DNA of 64,000 nucleotides from Cocos nucifera (GCA_006176705.1 QRFJ01005812.1:186001-250000); one strand, 5' to 3'. Positions 23,871-35,504 are shown, counted from the first letter of the stretch. Program-made: numbers and translations. Notes: generated by a model not told the origin, from the letters alone.

Positions 23871-24059
23871 ACCTTTTTACCCAAAGAGTTTGTCATATAT
23901 TCTGATCACTTTTTCCTTAGATATATTCAGTCCTAGAAGAAACTTAGTACTAGACATGTCAAGTGGGTAATCAAACACCAAGTTGGTGTTAAGAATAGGA
24001 CCGCTAATGCGCTAAGTAGAATAATTATTGTCCAATAATCCATAAATGCTGAAGTAGTA

Positions 24060-25429
24060 GGTTTTGAGCGAATAAAAGACGACTACCAGTATTGTCCTGA
24101 TTTTGCTAACATTTATCAAGAGATTAGTTAAGAAAATCATCAAGAATACGTTGACTTTGTGATAAGGGATGGTTACCTATTTAAAGATCGTCATCTTTGT
24201 ATATCTCGAATGTCTCTTTGGAATCTTCTTATTTAGAAACTTCATACAGAAGGATTAGCAAGTCATTTTGGGCATAATAAGACTATAGCTATGGTTGAAG
24301 ATAGGTTCTATTGGCCATCTCTTAAAAAGGACGTAGCTAGAATCCTCTTTCAGTGTCATACATGTCAATTAGCTAAAACTAGAAAGCAAAATACTGGTTT
24401 ATATACTCCTTTACTGATTCCTCATTCCCCGTAGAAAGATCTTAGTATGGATTTTATTCTTAGATTACCTAAGACTGCTAGGGGAGATGCTTCAATCCTA
24501 GTTATTGTTGATAAATTTTTCAAAATGACATTTTATTTCTTGTCAAAAGACTTCTAATGCATCTTTTGTTGCTAAGTTATTTTTTAGGAAAATTGTCTGA
24601 CTTCACGAATTACCCTCTTCTATGGTGTTTGATCGTGATATCAAATTGGTGAGTTATTTTTGGAAGATCCTTTGAAAATTGTTTGGGACCACTTTAAAGT
24701 TTTCATCTTTTCATCTCCAAATAGATGGTCAAACAGAAGTTGTAAATCATAGTCTTGGTAATTTACTTTGGTGTCTAGTTGGTAATAAGCTAAGAATGTG
24801 GGATTTGTCATTGCCTACAATAGAATTTGCTTATTAACAACTCAATAAATTGGTCTATTGGCAAGAGTCCTTTTGAAATTGTTTATGGCTTTAATCCCCG
24901 TCAATCCATTAACCTTGTTTCCTTATCCATGAATAACCGTATTTTTGAGTCTGTCATTTCTTTTGCTAAACATATTTATGACATTCATACTGATATTAGG
25001 CAAAAAATTACTATGAGTACTAAGAAATATAAACTTGCTATTAATGCTCACCATAGAAAAATGGAATTTAACGAGAGTGACTATGTGATGGTTCATATTC
25101 ATCCCAAACGTTATCTCCGAAATTTATTCAAAATGTTGCATGCTCGAGCCACTAATCCATTTCATATTCTTCGTAAACTTGAACTTAATGCTTATTATAT
25201 AAAATTATCCTTTAATTTAAAATTTAGTCTAATTTTCAATGTTGAGGACTTGCTATCTTATCGAGGCACATTCGAGCCTCCTACTATGCATGCAAGTGAT
25301 AGCAGGGATTACACTCCATCTCCTCCAATGCCAGTTCCAATTATTCCATCACTTCCACCGTCTTCGTCAGATCAAATTAAACGCATTATCATGGATGAGA
25401 TTGTTTCTTCTACTGATGGAGGATTTTGA
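24060..25429 (+). pseudogene. Gypsy G integrase, broken
   Basis: The zinc-binding domain is readable near 24240-24375 ('HTEGLASHFGHNKT', 'CHTCQLAK'). The core starts at about 24445 with 'DFILRLPKTARGDASILVI', then changes frame. 'HLQIDGQTEVVN' (near 24712-24750) carries the catalytic Glu. The C-terminal 200 codons (24827-25429) are open and end with the 'FNVEDLLSYRGTFEPP' signature and a Pro/Ser-rich tail. No chromodomain was recognised. Confidence 0.83.
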
Positions 25430-25560
25430 TGATTTTTGATCAAATGGTAAGGCCGTCCAGACTTAGATGCTACTTGGATTATCAAAGAACTACGTCATAT
25501 TGATCCAGACATCCTAAAAGACTACTTCAATTCCTCGTCAGTGTCGAGTTCTTTTCAACT

Positions 25561-25569
25561 AGAAGAGAA
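25561..25569 (+). other. Polypurine tract of gypsy G
   Basis: AGAAGAGAA immediately precedes the 3' LTR start TGATGAAAATC, the expected place for plus-strand priming. Confidence 0.65.
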
Positions 25570-25899
25570 TGATGAAAATCAGGAATTATGCACGTATTTT
25601 AAAAGAAAACATCGCTGAAAAACCCTAACCCTAATTCTATTTTAAGGGTTTATTAATAATTTTTCTTATTTTATTAGGACTTTTAATTTTATTAGAATTT
25701 AGCAATTTGATTTCTGTTAGGATATAATTCAGCAGTTAGACTTCTATTAGGTTGCTTTTTATATCTCTATTTAAAGGCTCCATCTATATGGAGGAAAACA
25801 GACTTGATTGATTGATTGAATTAATTCCTAAAATTCCAGGCTTGATTTTTGCTTTTGCTTTTTAATTCTTTTTCTTTGCTTTCTTTTGGTACTGCATCA
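25570..25899 (+). repeat. 3' LTR of gypsy G (330 bp)
   Basis: It begins TGATGAAAATCAGG, ends TTGGTACTGCATCA and is followed directly by the CCTAT duplication. Its first ~210 bases match 18098-18310. Confidence 0.88.
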
Positions 25900-25904
25900 C
25901 CTAT

Positions 25905-28191
25905 GCCACTGCACTTGTTAGACTAGGCCTTTTACCATTGCTCTAAGAAACAACCCCTTGCATTTCAATTTGAAATATACTACTTAATATTAAATGATTC
26001 AAGTTGAACATAGAAGCAAGGAAAAATAAGACTTCTAACAAAGATTTGGATGATTAAGAAGTGGCAAATTTGCACTTCATGATTCAAAAGGATGTTAAAC
26101 AATTGCTTACACTACAAAAGGAACTGAATGACATTAGAATCGCCAAAGTTTTAAAACACAATAAGCATGCTGTTCTGCTTATACATAAACTCAGTTTTGA
26201 CAGTTACTTTGATAAGGAAAATATTTGCAAAACCCAATAGCCCTGAGGTAATTAATGAATTGTCAGATATTATTGAATTAAGAAGAGAACCCAGATGTTG
26301 GTATGTCAAAAGCAACAACTAAAATGGCAGAATAAACCTTGAAAATTCATCAAAAGAATGAGAGAATTTATATCGACTTATCAACAGAAATAACTGAAAA
26401 TTAAAAAAATTACTCAAAACGTACAAATAAGTTCTGCTATAATTGATAAGAGAACTATTAGTGAAAAATATAAAAGCTAATCTAGTCACTTAAACATTGA
26501 TAGATATGCCTGAACAGGAATATTTATATAAATTTTAGGTATTTATACAAGATCCTATATACAGAAATATCAGCATTTTCTCTAAAATGATTGCAAGTAA
26601 ACTGATATAACCTTGAAGAAACTAATTCTATGCATTTTTAGTCATGATTATATAAGGATAGATGAAAATATTACTTTGAATAAACAATGATTTGAACTGC
26701 ATAATCCCAAATAAACCTTTTTTCCTTAACATCTTGACATCTGGAGAAAGAAGTTTACCTTTTAACTAGAACAGGATTCTCATAGTAGGGCACCCATTTA
26801 AAATCATAATCAAACGAAAAGCACAGATAACAGATACCAAGAATCTAAAATAAACCACAGTTAAATGTTAAAACTGGAAATCTGACTCATTATGGGCTGA
26901 TGTGAAAGCCAAGGCCCACTAAAGTAAAATCTCATAAAGAGTACCCTTTAATCAAAATGCAACCGTTGACACCATATACCTGCAATAGCTTTAAAGACCT
27001 GCTTCTTGACTCCCTTACTTTTGCACATTTTCAAGGAAATTCCCCTTCTTTCACTGTTAATAGATGTATGCTAGAATGATCTTATATCACTCGATAAAAG
27101 TCAAGAAAACTTGCTATCCCTCTTGAAATCATGTTCTTTCTGCTGTACCATTTCTACAGCAGTCCTAATGTTACTTATGTGACTGTGACATGAATCTGTC
27201 CTGATGAACGTTGATTGAATTAAAAGGCCAAGTATATTGTTAGTTGGTACATTGGACAACAAGGCTCAAACAGAAAAACTGAGGAGACAGCATATTCAAG
27301 ATGACGAATATATGAGTCCCAAAAAGGAAAAAAGCTTGTAGCATTCATCATAGAATATGCAAGAGAGAAAGATAGAGGTTTCCTGATCCAAATATTCAAC
27401 TTCAATTCATTCTAATAAGGCTATAGAGCATTACAATAAAATTTCATGATTTGTTTTTCATTTAATTATGCTGATGCTTTCCCTGATAAAGAAAGATTTC
27501 AGGATTTGTTACATAACAGCATGTTCATTATTGCATTCCAAATATAGTGTTCTGTTTGGCATTGCTTCAAGCGAAGTCATATATGGAAGCAAAATATGAG
27601 ATGGTTTCACGTAATAATTGACAATATAATGCATGAGATGTGCATGTGAATAATAGAAGAGAGGAGGAAGAGAAGGGGGCTGACCTATTTTCCTTGCCAA
27701 TAAAATAACCTCCGTCTTATGGATAATGTTGTCCATTTATATCCCATACATCATAGTCAAAAATGGACACTTAGTAATGCTTGGATTCTACAACCTATAC
27801 AGAAGCTCACCCTTTTTCCTTGTTTTCATTCTCCTATGACAGATCCATGCTCCATAATCCTATGAATCATGGTGATCTTCAATCCAATCAACATCAAGAA
27901 GATAGATAACAAGGCCATGTAGCTGCACTATAACTGGTAGAGTCAGCTAGACAAGTAAAATGTTTGGTTAATTGTCTTTTGAAATTCTGAATGCTTCTGA
28001 CACTCAGACATTTCATAATATCAAACCACAATACTCCTCATTGCAAAACACAACATCATCTTTCCATTTCAAAGATTGACATTCTAGAAATTCATCAAGT
28101 TTCACATTGTACCAGAGTCACATTGATTTAATGCATATGTCCAAGTTCAAGGTTGTAGACATTCACTTACAGATACTACATAGCAAATAAT
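25905..28191. other. Non-coding AT-rich stretch
   Basis: About 2.3 kb with no recognisable gene or complete repeat. On the minus strand a 74-nt open stretch at 26980-27053 is bordered by AG and GT, and another short open stretch lies at about 27835-27925. Neither could be identified, and they may be chance. Confidence 0.5.
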
Positions 28192-30449
28192 TGTTAGATA
28201 TATGTGCCCTAGAAGCCAAAATTGGCTGACACTTGTTATACACTTCTAAGGGCAAAATTATAATTTTGACTATAAATAATAAAATGGATTATTTTCTATC
28301 ACAATGTGTATTTAGTGTCTGTGATACATTCCTTGAGTTAATGGCAATGATAATTCTTATTTTCAAGAGTTGAAAATTTAAGACATAAATTTTCATTATT
28401 AACTCATAAAATGCTCCGGACTGTAGGATCATCATGAGGATGGTGATTGATCCGGAGGATGGTGATTGATCCGGAAGGTTGGTGTACAATCGCTTCTTTA
28501 TAGTAGATGAGTCTTGAATCTATAGTGTAGAGACACTGGAGCGAGAGTATAGATACTCGTTAGAGAATGAGAACACTGAGCGTGACCACCTCGAGCAGTC
28601 ATTAGAAAATCTACCTTCTCGTCGATGACTAGCTCGAAGTTGCAATTGTGTCTGGTTCTTTGATCTGAGGTGCATCGGCAGTTCACCTTAAGCGTGTTAT
28701 AGTTTGACTACACCATGACTCGATCTCCTAGTCATTCGAAACCCTGAGGTGTATATTGGCTATAGCATGTTCATTGTAGGAATTGGATTGCACCAAGAGG
28801 AAATCTATCTACCTCGGTAGATGAGGAGTAGCCCTATGATGATCACGATAATCAAATCCATAAGCCTATGGCCATGGCAAAGTGAAATAATAGAAAAAGT
28901 TTCTATTAAGGTTTTCACATTGGACTTGAATCGAATGATTAATCATATGACAGATATTAGGATTTGACGAGTTCACCTTAACCCTAATCCGATCGGAGCT
29001 CAAGATAGAAGAACTTAATCAAATAACTGCACCGAGAGGTTCGTTTTCAGTTATGATAAGTTGCCACCATATGCTGCTAGGTGTCATTGATGGATTTTGA
29101 GACCAATTAAAATAATTCAGATGATCAATCATACTAGTCTGAATCAGAAAAGTTTTGATCAATCGGAAGGTGTTTCGATGATATCGATGATGGAGATCAT
29201 GACATATCTCATTACCATACTTAATTGAACCTAACCGAGTTACACAAACAAGAATTTGGATCTGGATATCATCAATTAGACTAATCCAGTTCAATTGATT
29301 TGAATTATATTCAATTAGGTTCAAGAAAATCGTACTAGCACACGATTGAGCCTAATGTTCCCCTTTAATTATCATTAAAAGTTGTCTCGACTGAGCCAAA
29401 TATGTTTGAACTCACTCAGGTACCTTTACTTGGTCTGACTGGAGCTTGTTCAGATCAGAAAAGTGCTGTCTTAATTTATGAGATGAATTTGAGACAACAA
29501 CTGCCATTTTCCGTCACCTGTTAAATCTTGTTTCGGATATTTGCTCAAACGTTGATCTTTGACACTTAGACATCTGCTCATGTGTCAAGCCATCATAGGA
29601 GAGAACTTTTGGACCAGTCCACCTACAAAGGCAATTGGATAAGGGGTGCACGCCTGATGCCTGGGGTCCCAAACAGATGGGACTCTAGGTTGCTTCGGGG
29701 TTTCTACCTAGGTGGCGCCAAAGACTTGTCTTTGACCAGTCTTGGCGCCATCTAAGGATGATTCAGAGAGACTCTCATCTGATTGGATCAGATGATATCA
29801 TCCCACCAATCAGATTTATATCTAATTGCACAAAAGGCCATGATTGGCCGAGATGATATGGCACTGCATGGCGCAGCAGGGTCTATATAAATCCTGTCTG
29901 CGTCTGGGATTTAGATCTCTAGCCCATTGCCCACGCCACAAGACTGCTCCTCTCCCTTCTCCACGCCATCTTCAGTTCCTCTCTCCTACCCACGCCCAAG
30001 AATCTTTGGATTTCAGTTTGGTGTGATCCAAGCAAGAGAAAGGGCGACGAGAAAGGAAGAACGCAACACTGCTGCAAGAGACGACACCCAATCTTCAAAA
30101 AAAATTTTGAAGATTTTCCAAATCAGATCCAGATCTGATATCTGGAGAAGTGATAAAGAAGGAGAAGATCTTCAGATCCTATCCGAGTGGATACTGGTAG
30201 AGGCCAGGCACTTGCGTGGCTAGATCCAGAACCTCAGGAAGACATCAGAATCATCACAGGATAATCTGATTATCCGCTATAAGGTAAAATTAACTTAGAT
30301 TTAATTTATCCTTTATTTTTATTTTATTTTTTTTATTAGATCTAAAAAATCTCGAATCTGATCTGGATCCAAGAGAAATTTTTGAAATATCTCTCTTGAT
30401 CCAATCAGATCTGAACAAACCTGACCTGGGAAACAGGATTTTCCCTTCA
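28192..30449 (+). mobile_element. Solo LTR B of the Copia A/E family
   Basis: A single LTR in plus orientation, from TGTTAGATATATGTGCCC to CAGGATTTTCCCTTCA, 2258 bp long. It is flanked by perfect 5-bp duplications ATAAT (28187-28191 and 30450-30454). It is the reverse complement of the LTRs of elements A and E, and closest to E in its GC-rich part (29640-30000). No gag-pol follows, so the internal region and one LTR were lost by homologous recombination between LTRs. The intact termini and duplication mark a simple insertion history. Confidence 0.95.
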
Positions 30450-30659
30450 ATAATATGATGCATAAACATGATGCCATCCTAGGTCATCTTTTACACTTGA
30501 AATCTATCACCCAATCAACTAATCTTATATATGTATATAAAAAACAATACTCTGTGGAGGAGTATTGTGGTGTTGCCAACTCAGCTTTTTAGATGGGTTT
30601 TGCTGTGCCATGTGTACCTTAAAACCCATGACCCCCTATTCAAGATGGCGAAGAGAACC

Positions 30660-31010
30660 GTGACCCCCAATCCAACCAAAATCCGTCCGTCGACACCATC
30701 GGCAAGCTCTGCCTGCGCCTTGAAAGCTTGAATCGATAGAATCCGCCCGTTGATGCCATCGGCAAGCTCTGCCTACCCCTTGGAAGCTTGACTTGAAGAA
30801 ATCCGCCCGTCGACCCCCGATTCAAGATGGCGAAGAGAACCGTGACCCACAATCCAACCAAAATCCGCCCATTGACGCCATCGGCAAGCCCTGCCTACCC
30901 TTGGAAGCTTGAATCGAAGAAATCTGCTCGTCGACGCCATCGGCAGGTAGACGACACCATCGGCAAGCTCTACCTACCTCGTGGAAGCTTGAATTAGAGG
31001 CTTGAATCGG
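30660..31010. repeat. Minisatellite-like GC-rich repeat in Helitron unit 1
   Basis: A unit of about 60 bp containing 'atccgcccgt(t/c)gacgccat', 'cggcaagctctgcctacc' and 'ttggaagcttga' occurs about four times. A larger block with 'gattcaagatggcgaagaga' occurs at 30638 and 30819. On the minus strand it encodes short repeated frames ('RQSLPM', 'GFWLD'). This looks like a captured gene fragment that was amplified. I do not recognise the source. Confidence 0.6.
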
Positions 31011-31299
31011 AGGAAATACCACTAGTCTCGAAGATTTGGGTAACAACCAACTCCATGAGCGCATCGCCGAGGGAACCATGAGACGAATCCTAGCGTTTTG
31101 GAAAGGTGGCAGTTTGGTTTTGGAAATGGTTCTGTGGAGAAGAGGAGAGTGTATAAAGGGCGGAAAAATGGAAATGAGAGAAAGAGGCCTCCATGGAAAG
31201 GCTGTGCTTTTTAATTTGAATCCTGGAGCTCGACGGCTATGTAGGAGGAGGAAAAGGATAGGAGAAGAATACCAGGATCTTCTCTAAGGAGCAAGTGGG

Positions 31300-31302
31300 C
31301 AT

Positions 31303-31356
<54 letters not shown>
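31300..31356. repeat. TA dinucleotide microsatellite
   Basis: About 27 uninterrupted TA units within Helitron unit 1. Confidence 0.97.
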
Positions 31357-31360
<4 letters not shown>

Positions 31361-31665
31361 TTGACATGTAAGATTTTTTTACATAAATTTTTATTATATT
31401 TTTATATTTTAGACAACGAGTTATCAAGTTATTTGATGGTAGAATAATTATTTAATGGTGTAACTGGCATTTTATTTTTTCTTTTTATCTATTTAATACG
31501 TCATCTTCTGTTTGATATGTCTGCAAATAGCTATTATTATTTTTCTAAATATGATAAATTATCTTTCCTAAATGATGAATCCTACACATTTAGTTTACTA
31601 TCAATAAAATAAATAATTTTTTAAAAAATGCATTCCATGCATGGAACGGGATTGTAAAATAATAC
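31357..31665. other. AT-rich 3' part of Helitron unit 1
   Basis: No gene is visible. Runs of T and A precede the 'ccatgcatgg' palindrome at 31634-31643. Confidence 0.45.
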
Positions 31666-31859
31666 TTGGTAGAGGAGTGTTGTGGTGTTGCCACCTCAGT
31701 ATCTAAGATGACTTTTGTTGTGCCACGTGGAAAGTCGGCTGCCTAATCCATCACCCCCATCCTCTTTATTTCGCGACCAGAAGCATCCATCGACTGAAAG
31801 CATTGCAGAAGCCAACCATCGTCCCAACGCAAAACCCCAGCCATCATTTAGGCTCCCTG

Positions 31860-32413
31860 TTCGACCGCTCCAAGTCTCCCACCCGAGGGCGACGGCGAGG
31901 GGGTGGTTGGCCAACATGCCCGTGATGACAGAGCCGATGATGGAGGAGGCGGCTATGGTGACGATAAGGTCACGACGAACACCTTTGAGGCAAGCAGCAT
32001 TCCAGGCATCGACCGGCGGGAACTTGCACGTCGGCAAGGGGTTGTCGCAGTCGAAGATGGAGCAAGGGGCCCCAGAGTTAGCGAGGATGGAGGCATTGAT
32101 GGCAAGAATCTATGGCAATAATGAGATCGTTGTGGGCGTCTTTGAGGCAAGCAGCATACCCAATATCGATTGGCAGAAACTTGCACGTCGGCGAGGGGTT
32201 GTCGCAGTCGGAGACGAAGCAGGTGGCGCCGAAGTCGGCAAGGATGGAGGCATTGACAGCGAGAATATAGGCCATAGTTAACAAGGTGGCAATGCTGGCA
32301 CGAAGCTCCGTCATGAAGGTGGAGCCCCGCTTGGTGAGCTTGAGCCGCTTCCCAAACCAAGACTTGGCCACGGCGCCCGAGTTGAGCAGTTCAAGTCGAG
32401 AGTTGGTCGACAA
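31860..32413 (-). pseudogene. AZG-type adenine/guanine permease, captured N-terminal fragment
   Basis: On the minus strand 32413-32078 reads 'RLELLNSGAVAKSWFGKRLK', then 'FMTELRASIATLLTMAYILA' and 'VNASILADFGATCFVSDCDN'. This is the N-terminus and first membrane helix of the plant AZG purine permease family. A second piece (32037-31860) has 'AACLKGVRRDLIVTIAASS' and 'GMLANHPLAVAL', the next family block ('ANLPLALAPGMG' in intact members), and then diverges. A region of about 157 bp is present twice (about 31960-32116 and 32117-32273), so one block of the protein is repeated. It covers less than a quarter of a typical permease, lacks nearly all membrane helices, and lies in a Helitron. The family call is from memory of AZG sequences. 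Confidence 0.75.
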
Positions 32414-32579
32414 TGAAAAAGGAAAAAGGAAATAAAAGGAAAAGAAAAGAAAAGGAAAGAGAGAAAAAATAGAAGAGAGTCTCTCTTCTCTCTCTTTCTT
32501 TTATTTAATTTATTTCTTTTAAAATTAGGGCACTTGGAATGAATCAGGTGAGTCACGAGGGATTTAAATCAAATAATTT

Positions 32580-33000
32580 ATATTTTATTATTTTATTCGG
32601 AGACCGTCCCTCCTATTAGGCCTTGGAGCAGCATGAGCGGAATTCAAAATGCAACAGCATGCGAAGGGGGGATGGTTGGGACAGGAGATGTCGGTGGCGG
32701 CACGAAGAGGGCCAGGCAGGAGGCAAGGGAGGAAAAAGGAGGGGCAATGGTGGCGCTAGGAGCGACAGTACCGACAGGAGCACCGAGGGGTGTGATCGAG
32801 ATCGACGTTTGCCGAGAGAGGAGAGTCGTGCTGGAGTGGCAAGGGGTGAGGCAGCACCGGCGGGCGCGGAGAAGATATGAGAAGAAGAGAGGGAACGGGG
32901 GTGCAATCGGGATCAGCATTTGCCAAGAGAGAAGGGGAGCCGTAATGAGATGACGGGGGGTGGGGCAGCATTGGTGGGCGCGGAGAAGGTATGGAAATAG
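32580..33000 (-). other. Second GC-rich captured segment in Helitron unit 2
   Basis: A GC-rich block whose minus-strand frames are Pro/Ser/Arg-rich ('SLLAPPLPLLFPPLPPAW') without a known domain. A ~127-bp unit is imperfectly repeated (about 32800-32880 and 32905-32992, sharing 'ggcagca', 'gggcgcggagaag'). It looks like captured first-exon or UTR sequence of an unidentified gene. 33001-33130 is AT-rich up to the terminal hairpin. Confidence 0.5.
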
Positions 33001-33151
33001 AAAGGAAGAAGAAAAAGAAAAAATAATAAAAATATTATTTTATACAATAATATAAAATATAATATAATATAATTAATAAATAAAAATATTTTAAAAAAAT
33101 TAAAAAATATTTATTATAAATATTTATTATTTAAAAATTTTAATCATTGCA

Positions 33152-33180
33152 GGCCGCGCAACGCGCTGGTCTTCGACTAG
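33152..33180 (+). other. Helitron 3' terminal hairpin and CTAG end
   Basis: GGCCGCGCAACGCGCTGG folds on itself around CAA, followed by TCTTCGA and the terminal CTAG, next to T. This is the characteristic rolling-circle terminator of plant Helitrons. Confidence 0.8.
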
Positions 33181-33413
33181 TTTAAAATAAAAAGGATAGA
33201 GTTTCAATGACCTTACTAGATTGCACTGCATGAGTGGAGCATCAAGAAATTCCTGAAAAAAAGAGTTGATCAAACAAGACTTAAACAGAAGTTGTAGAAA
33301 CTAGACAAGACTTAATGAGGCCTGAAGTGCCATAGGTTGTGGCTGGTTACTAAAGCTAAATCCACATAATAGGCAAGACATGATCTGTTATTCATGTTGG
33401 TTGCTGTTGCCTA

Positions 33414-34019
33414 TAGGGGTGTCAAAAAATTTATCTCGACCAGTGATCCAAATTTACTGGGATCCTTTTGGGCAAGATTTTGGCAAAAGGATGTTTTAGT
33501 TTGAATCAGTTAGGGTGAGACTTTATGGGTACAAGTTGGAGACTAGAACCAACATGGTCATGAGAGACATATTTATGGGTCAAATTGGCTCAGGTTAGCT
33601 AAAAGAAATCAATAGATTTGTTTCTTTATGTTGATGCTATCTAAATTGCTTTATATTAATTATATTGTCATGTGGTTTCTGTTCAAGCAATTTGGGTTCC
33701 TATTTACTTTCTTTGTTCCATAGATTTCAGAATCATTTTGGGTTAGCTCACAACAAGTTAGCTTAGATAGGGTGAGAGAAGTTAAGTTGAGGTGCATTGG
33801 ACCAGGTTAGTAGGTTAGGCCACAAGATGATTGGGTCAGGTCATGGTTTAGCTTCAACCAATTGGCAGGTTTACTTGAACCAGTGTCAAGTTGTGCTGAG
33901 TACCAGTCATGCATACCAATGATATCATTCTAACTTGACATGACCCAAATTGGATCAACAATCCTCATGATTTTGTCGGTGTACTTAAATTGACCAGGCC
34001 AAATCTATTGCCACCCCTA
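33414..34019. mobile_element. Non-autonomous hAT-like element (~606 bp)
   Basis: The left end is TAGGGGTGTCAA, and the reverse complement of the right end is TAGGGGTGGCAA, one mismatch in 12. 'TAGGGGTGnCAA' ends are common in plant hAT MITEs. The interior has no open frame and contains 'ggtcaggt' words. The expected 8-bp target duplication is not clear (GTTGCCTA versus CTGTATGG). Confidence 0.6.
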
Positions 34020-35504
34020 CTGTATGGAAGTGTCTTGCATCTACCATTTATATTTTCATCTTTATATTTTTAGTTTGTAGAGATCTGATTTAAACATGGA
34101 AGCATGTAGAACAACATTTATGGTGCTTGTTTGCATTGATTTTGACAAATCTGGTATTCATAATTTCCTTTGAACCATTTAGTATGAAGTATAGATCAGT
34201 CAAAATCTACTTAATTTTGGTGTTTTGCTTTAGAAGACACTTCTTGCAAGCCAACTAAAAAATACAGGACAAGAGCATGTTAAAGAAATCGATTACAAAA
34301 TAAACATTCAAAAATAGTGTTATGTTTGGTTCACTTACTAGATAAATGATTGATAACCATTCAATATTGGGTCAAGTTGCCATCCTAACACCCTATGTTC
34401 GTTTCCTGAAAGATGTGTGGGAGGATATGATATGGTACATGTACCATGAGTTCATATTCCTCCTCTCTTCTTTGTTTTTCAATCATCTTGTGATATTTAC
34501 ATCATTACTTATTTTTTGAACTTTTTAGTTCCTCTCTAAAGGATGCTGTTGTTACAGCTGCAAGTCTAAAGTCGCTCCTGCTGCATTAGATTTTGCATTC
34601 CTTTCTCTATAGGGCCTTTAGGTTTATCCATATATGTCAGCTGCGATTCAAATGTACAAATAGCACGAATCCAACAGCAAGCATACCGGAAAACATGTAA
34701 ATATTGTCTTAGACAGTTTAGTAGGAATCCAGAAATTCTTCCATTTTAAGGGATGCACTTAAAGAGATCAAGCAGAAATAGATTACTTACGCAAAGACAT
34801 CAACAAGCCAAGAATGCACAAATAGAGATGGCATCTACTAGAAAGTTCTCCTTTACTCTCAAATCACATCATATGACATATTCATGATATGCCCAGCATA
34901 ATATCCAATACAGAAAATATAAGAATTTCTTGACTTCATATATGTCCATTGAAGAAAGCATCCACTGGATCCTCAATAAAGGACACGAAATGAATTTCCT
35001 ACAACTGCAGCTATGCACCTTTGAGTTTTGGCTGCCCTCTGCTGGAAAATCAATAGTTTACTAGACTTTGAACATAAAAAAGAACTTGAAACTTTTTTGT
35101 CAGGATATAGTATGCTCTCAATAGGCTCCTCAACCAAATTTAAAGGCAACATACTTCTCTAAAGAAATCTTCTCCTTCCATCACCCTACTCTGCTACACA
35201 TCATACAACATCCTACATTCTTTTCTGTTGGATTATAAGCCATTGTCGTATCAATGGCAGGTCGGCAGATTAGCTGATTCAAAGGATACCCCCCAATAAA
35301 CAAATTGCTAAATTCATAAACGCTAGAAAGAAGTGTACGCATCTACAGGAATCACAATTTTCATTTTTCAAACAGTAAATTTCACAAATACGAAGAAGCA
35401 GCATGAAATATACCTCCAAAACAAAATTGTTAGGAGCCAACCCGACTAATTCTACACATATAAATGTTAACAGCTGAAGGAGGGGAACAAGAAAGAGAAA
35501 GGAC
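34020..35504. other. Presumed intron 1 of the PPR gene, right part
   Basis: No gene or complete repeat is recognised. If the PPR gene downstream is real, this stretch begins with its GT donor (minus strand, 35504-35503) and is intronic. I searched it for the next expected PPR exon and did not find it. Confidence 0.5.

Larger units (their letters stand above)
18098..25899 (+). mobile_element. Ty3/gypsy LTR retrotransposon G, inactive
   Basis: A plus-strand gypsy element with a CCTAT duplication at 18093-18097 and 25900-25904. LTRs begin TGATG(G/A)AAATCAGG. The order gag (about 20640), protease (22200), reverse transcriptase (22850), RNase H (23690), integrase (24230-25430) is the Ty3/gypsy order. 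Integrase ends with 'FNVEDLLSYRGTFEPP', as in several plant chromovirus-like groups, but no chromodomain was recognised. The 5' LTR is partly eroded, and a Tat-type solo LTR (H) sits in the leader. Stops are frequent in all frames. Confidence 0.9.
30523..31665 (+). mobile_element. Helitron-like unit 1
   Basis: It starts after an A with TCTTATATATGTATATAAAA, in the style of plant Helitron 5' ends, followed by 'GTGGTGTTGCCAACTCAGC' and 'TGCTGTGCCATGTG'. A very similar 5' block recurs at about 31668-31745, the start of unit 2. The right end is not clear. A palindrome with 'ccatgcatggaacggg' at 31634-31650 could be a decayed terminal hairpin, but no CTRR end follows. The body holds a minisatellite-like fragment and a TA microsatellite. 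Confidence 0.55.
31666..33180 (+). mobile_element. Helitron-like unit 2 with captured gene fragments
   Basis: The 3' end has the Helitron signature: a GC hairpin (GGCCGCGCAACGCGCTGG, 33152-33169) a few bases before CTAG at 33177-33180, followed by T. The 5' block (31668-31745; 'TGTTGCCACCTCAGTATCTA', 'GTGCCACGTGG') matches that of unit 1, but the TC terminus is not clear. Helitrons are rolling-circle transposons without target duplication that often carry host gene pieces. This one carries an AZG-like fragment and a second GC-rich segment. No Rep/helicase gene is present, so it is non-autonomous. Confidence 0.75.

Noticed and set aside
31715..32281. 188-codon plus-strand open frame in Helitron unit 2
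   Set aside because: It is the reverse of the AZG-like fragment, which explains the sequence better on the minus strand.
32633..32953. Overlapping Arg/Gly-rich frames on both strands
   Set aside because: Compositional artefact of GC-rich DNA; no domain and no supported start.
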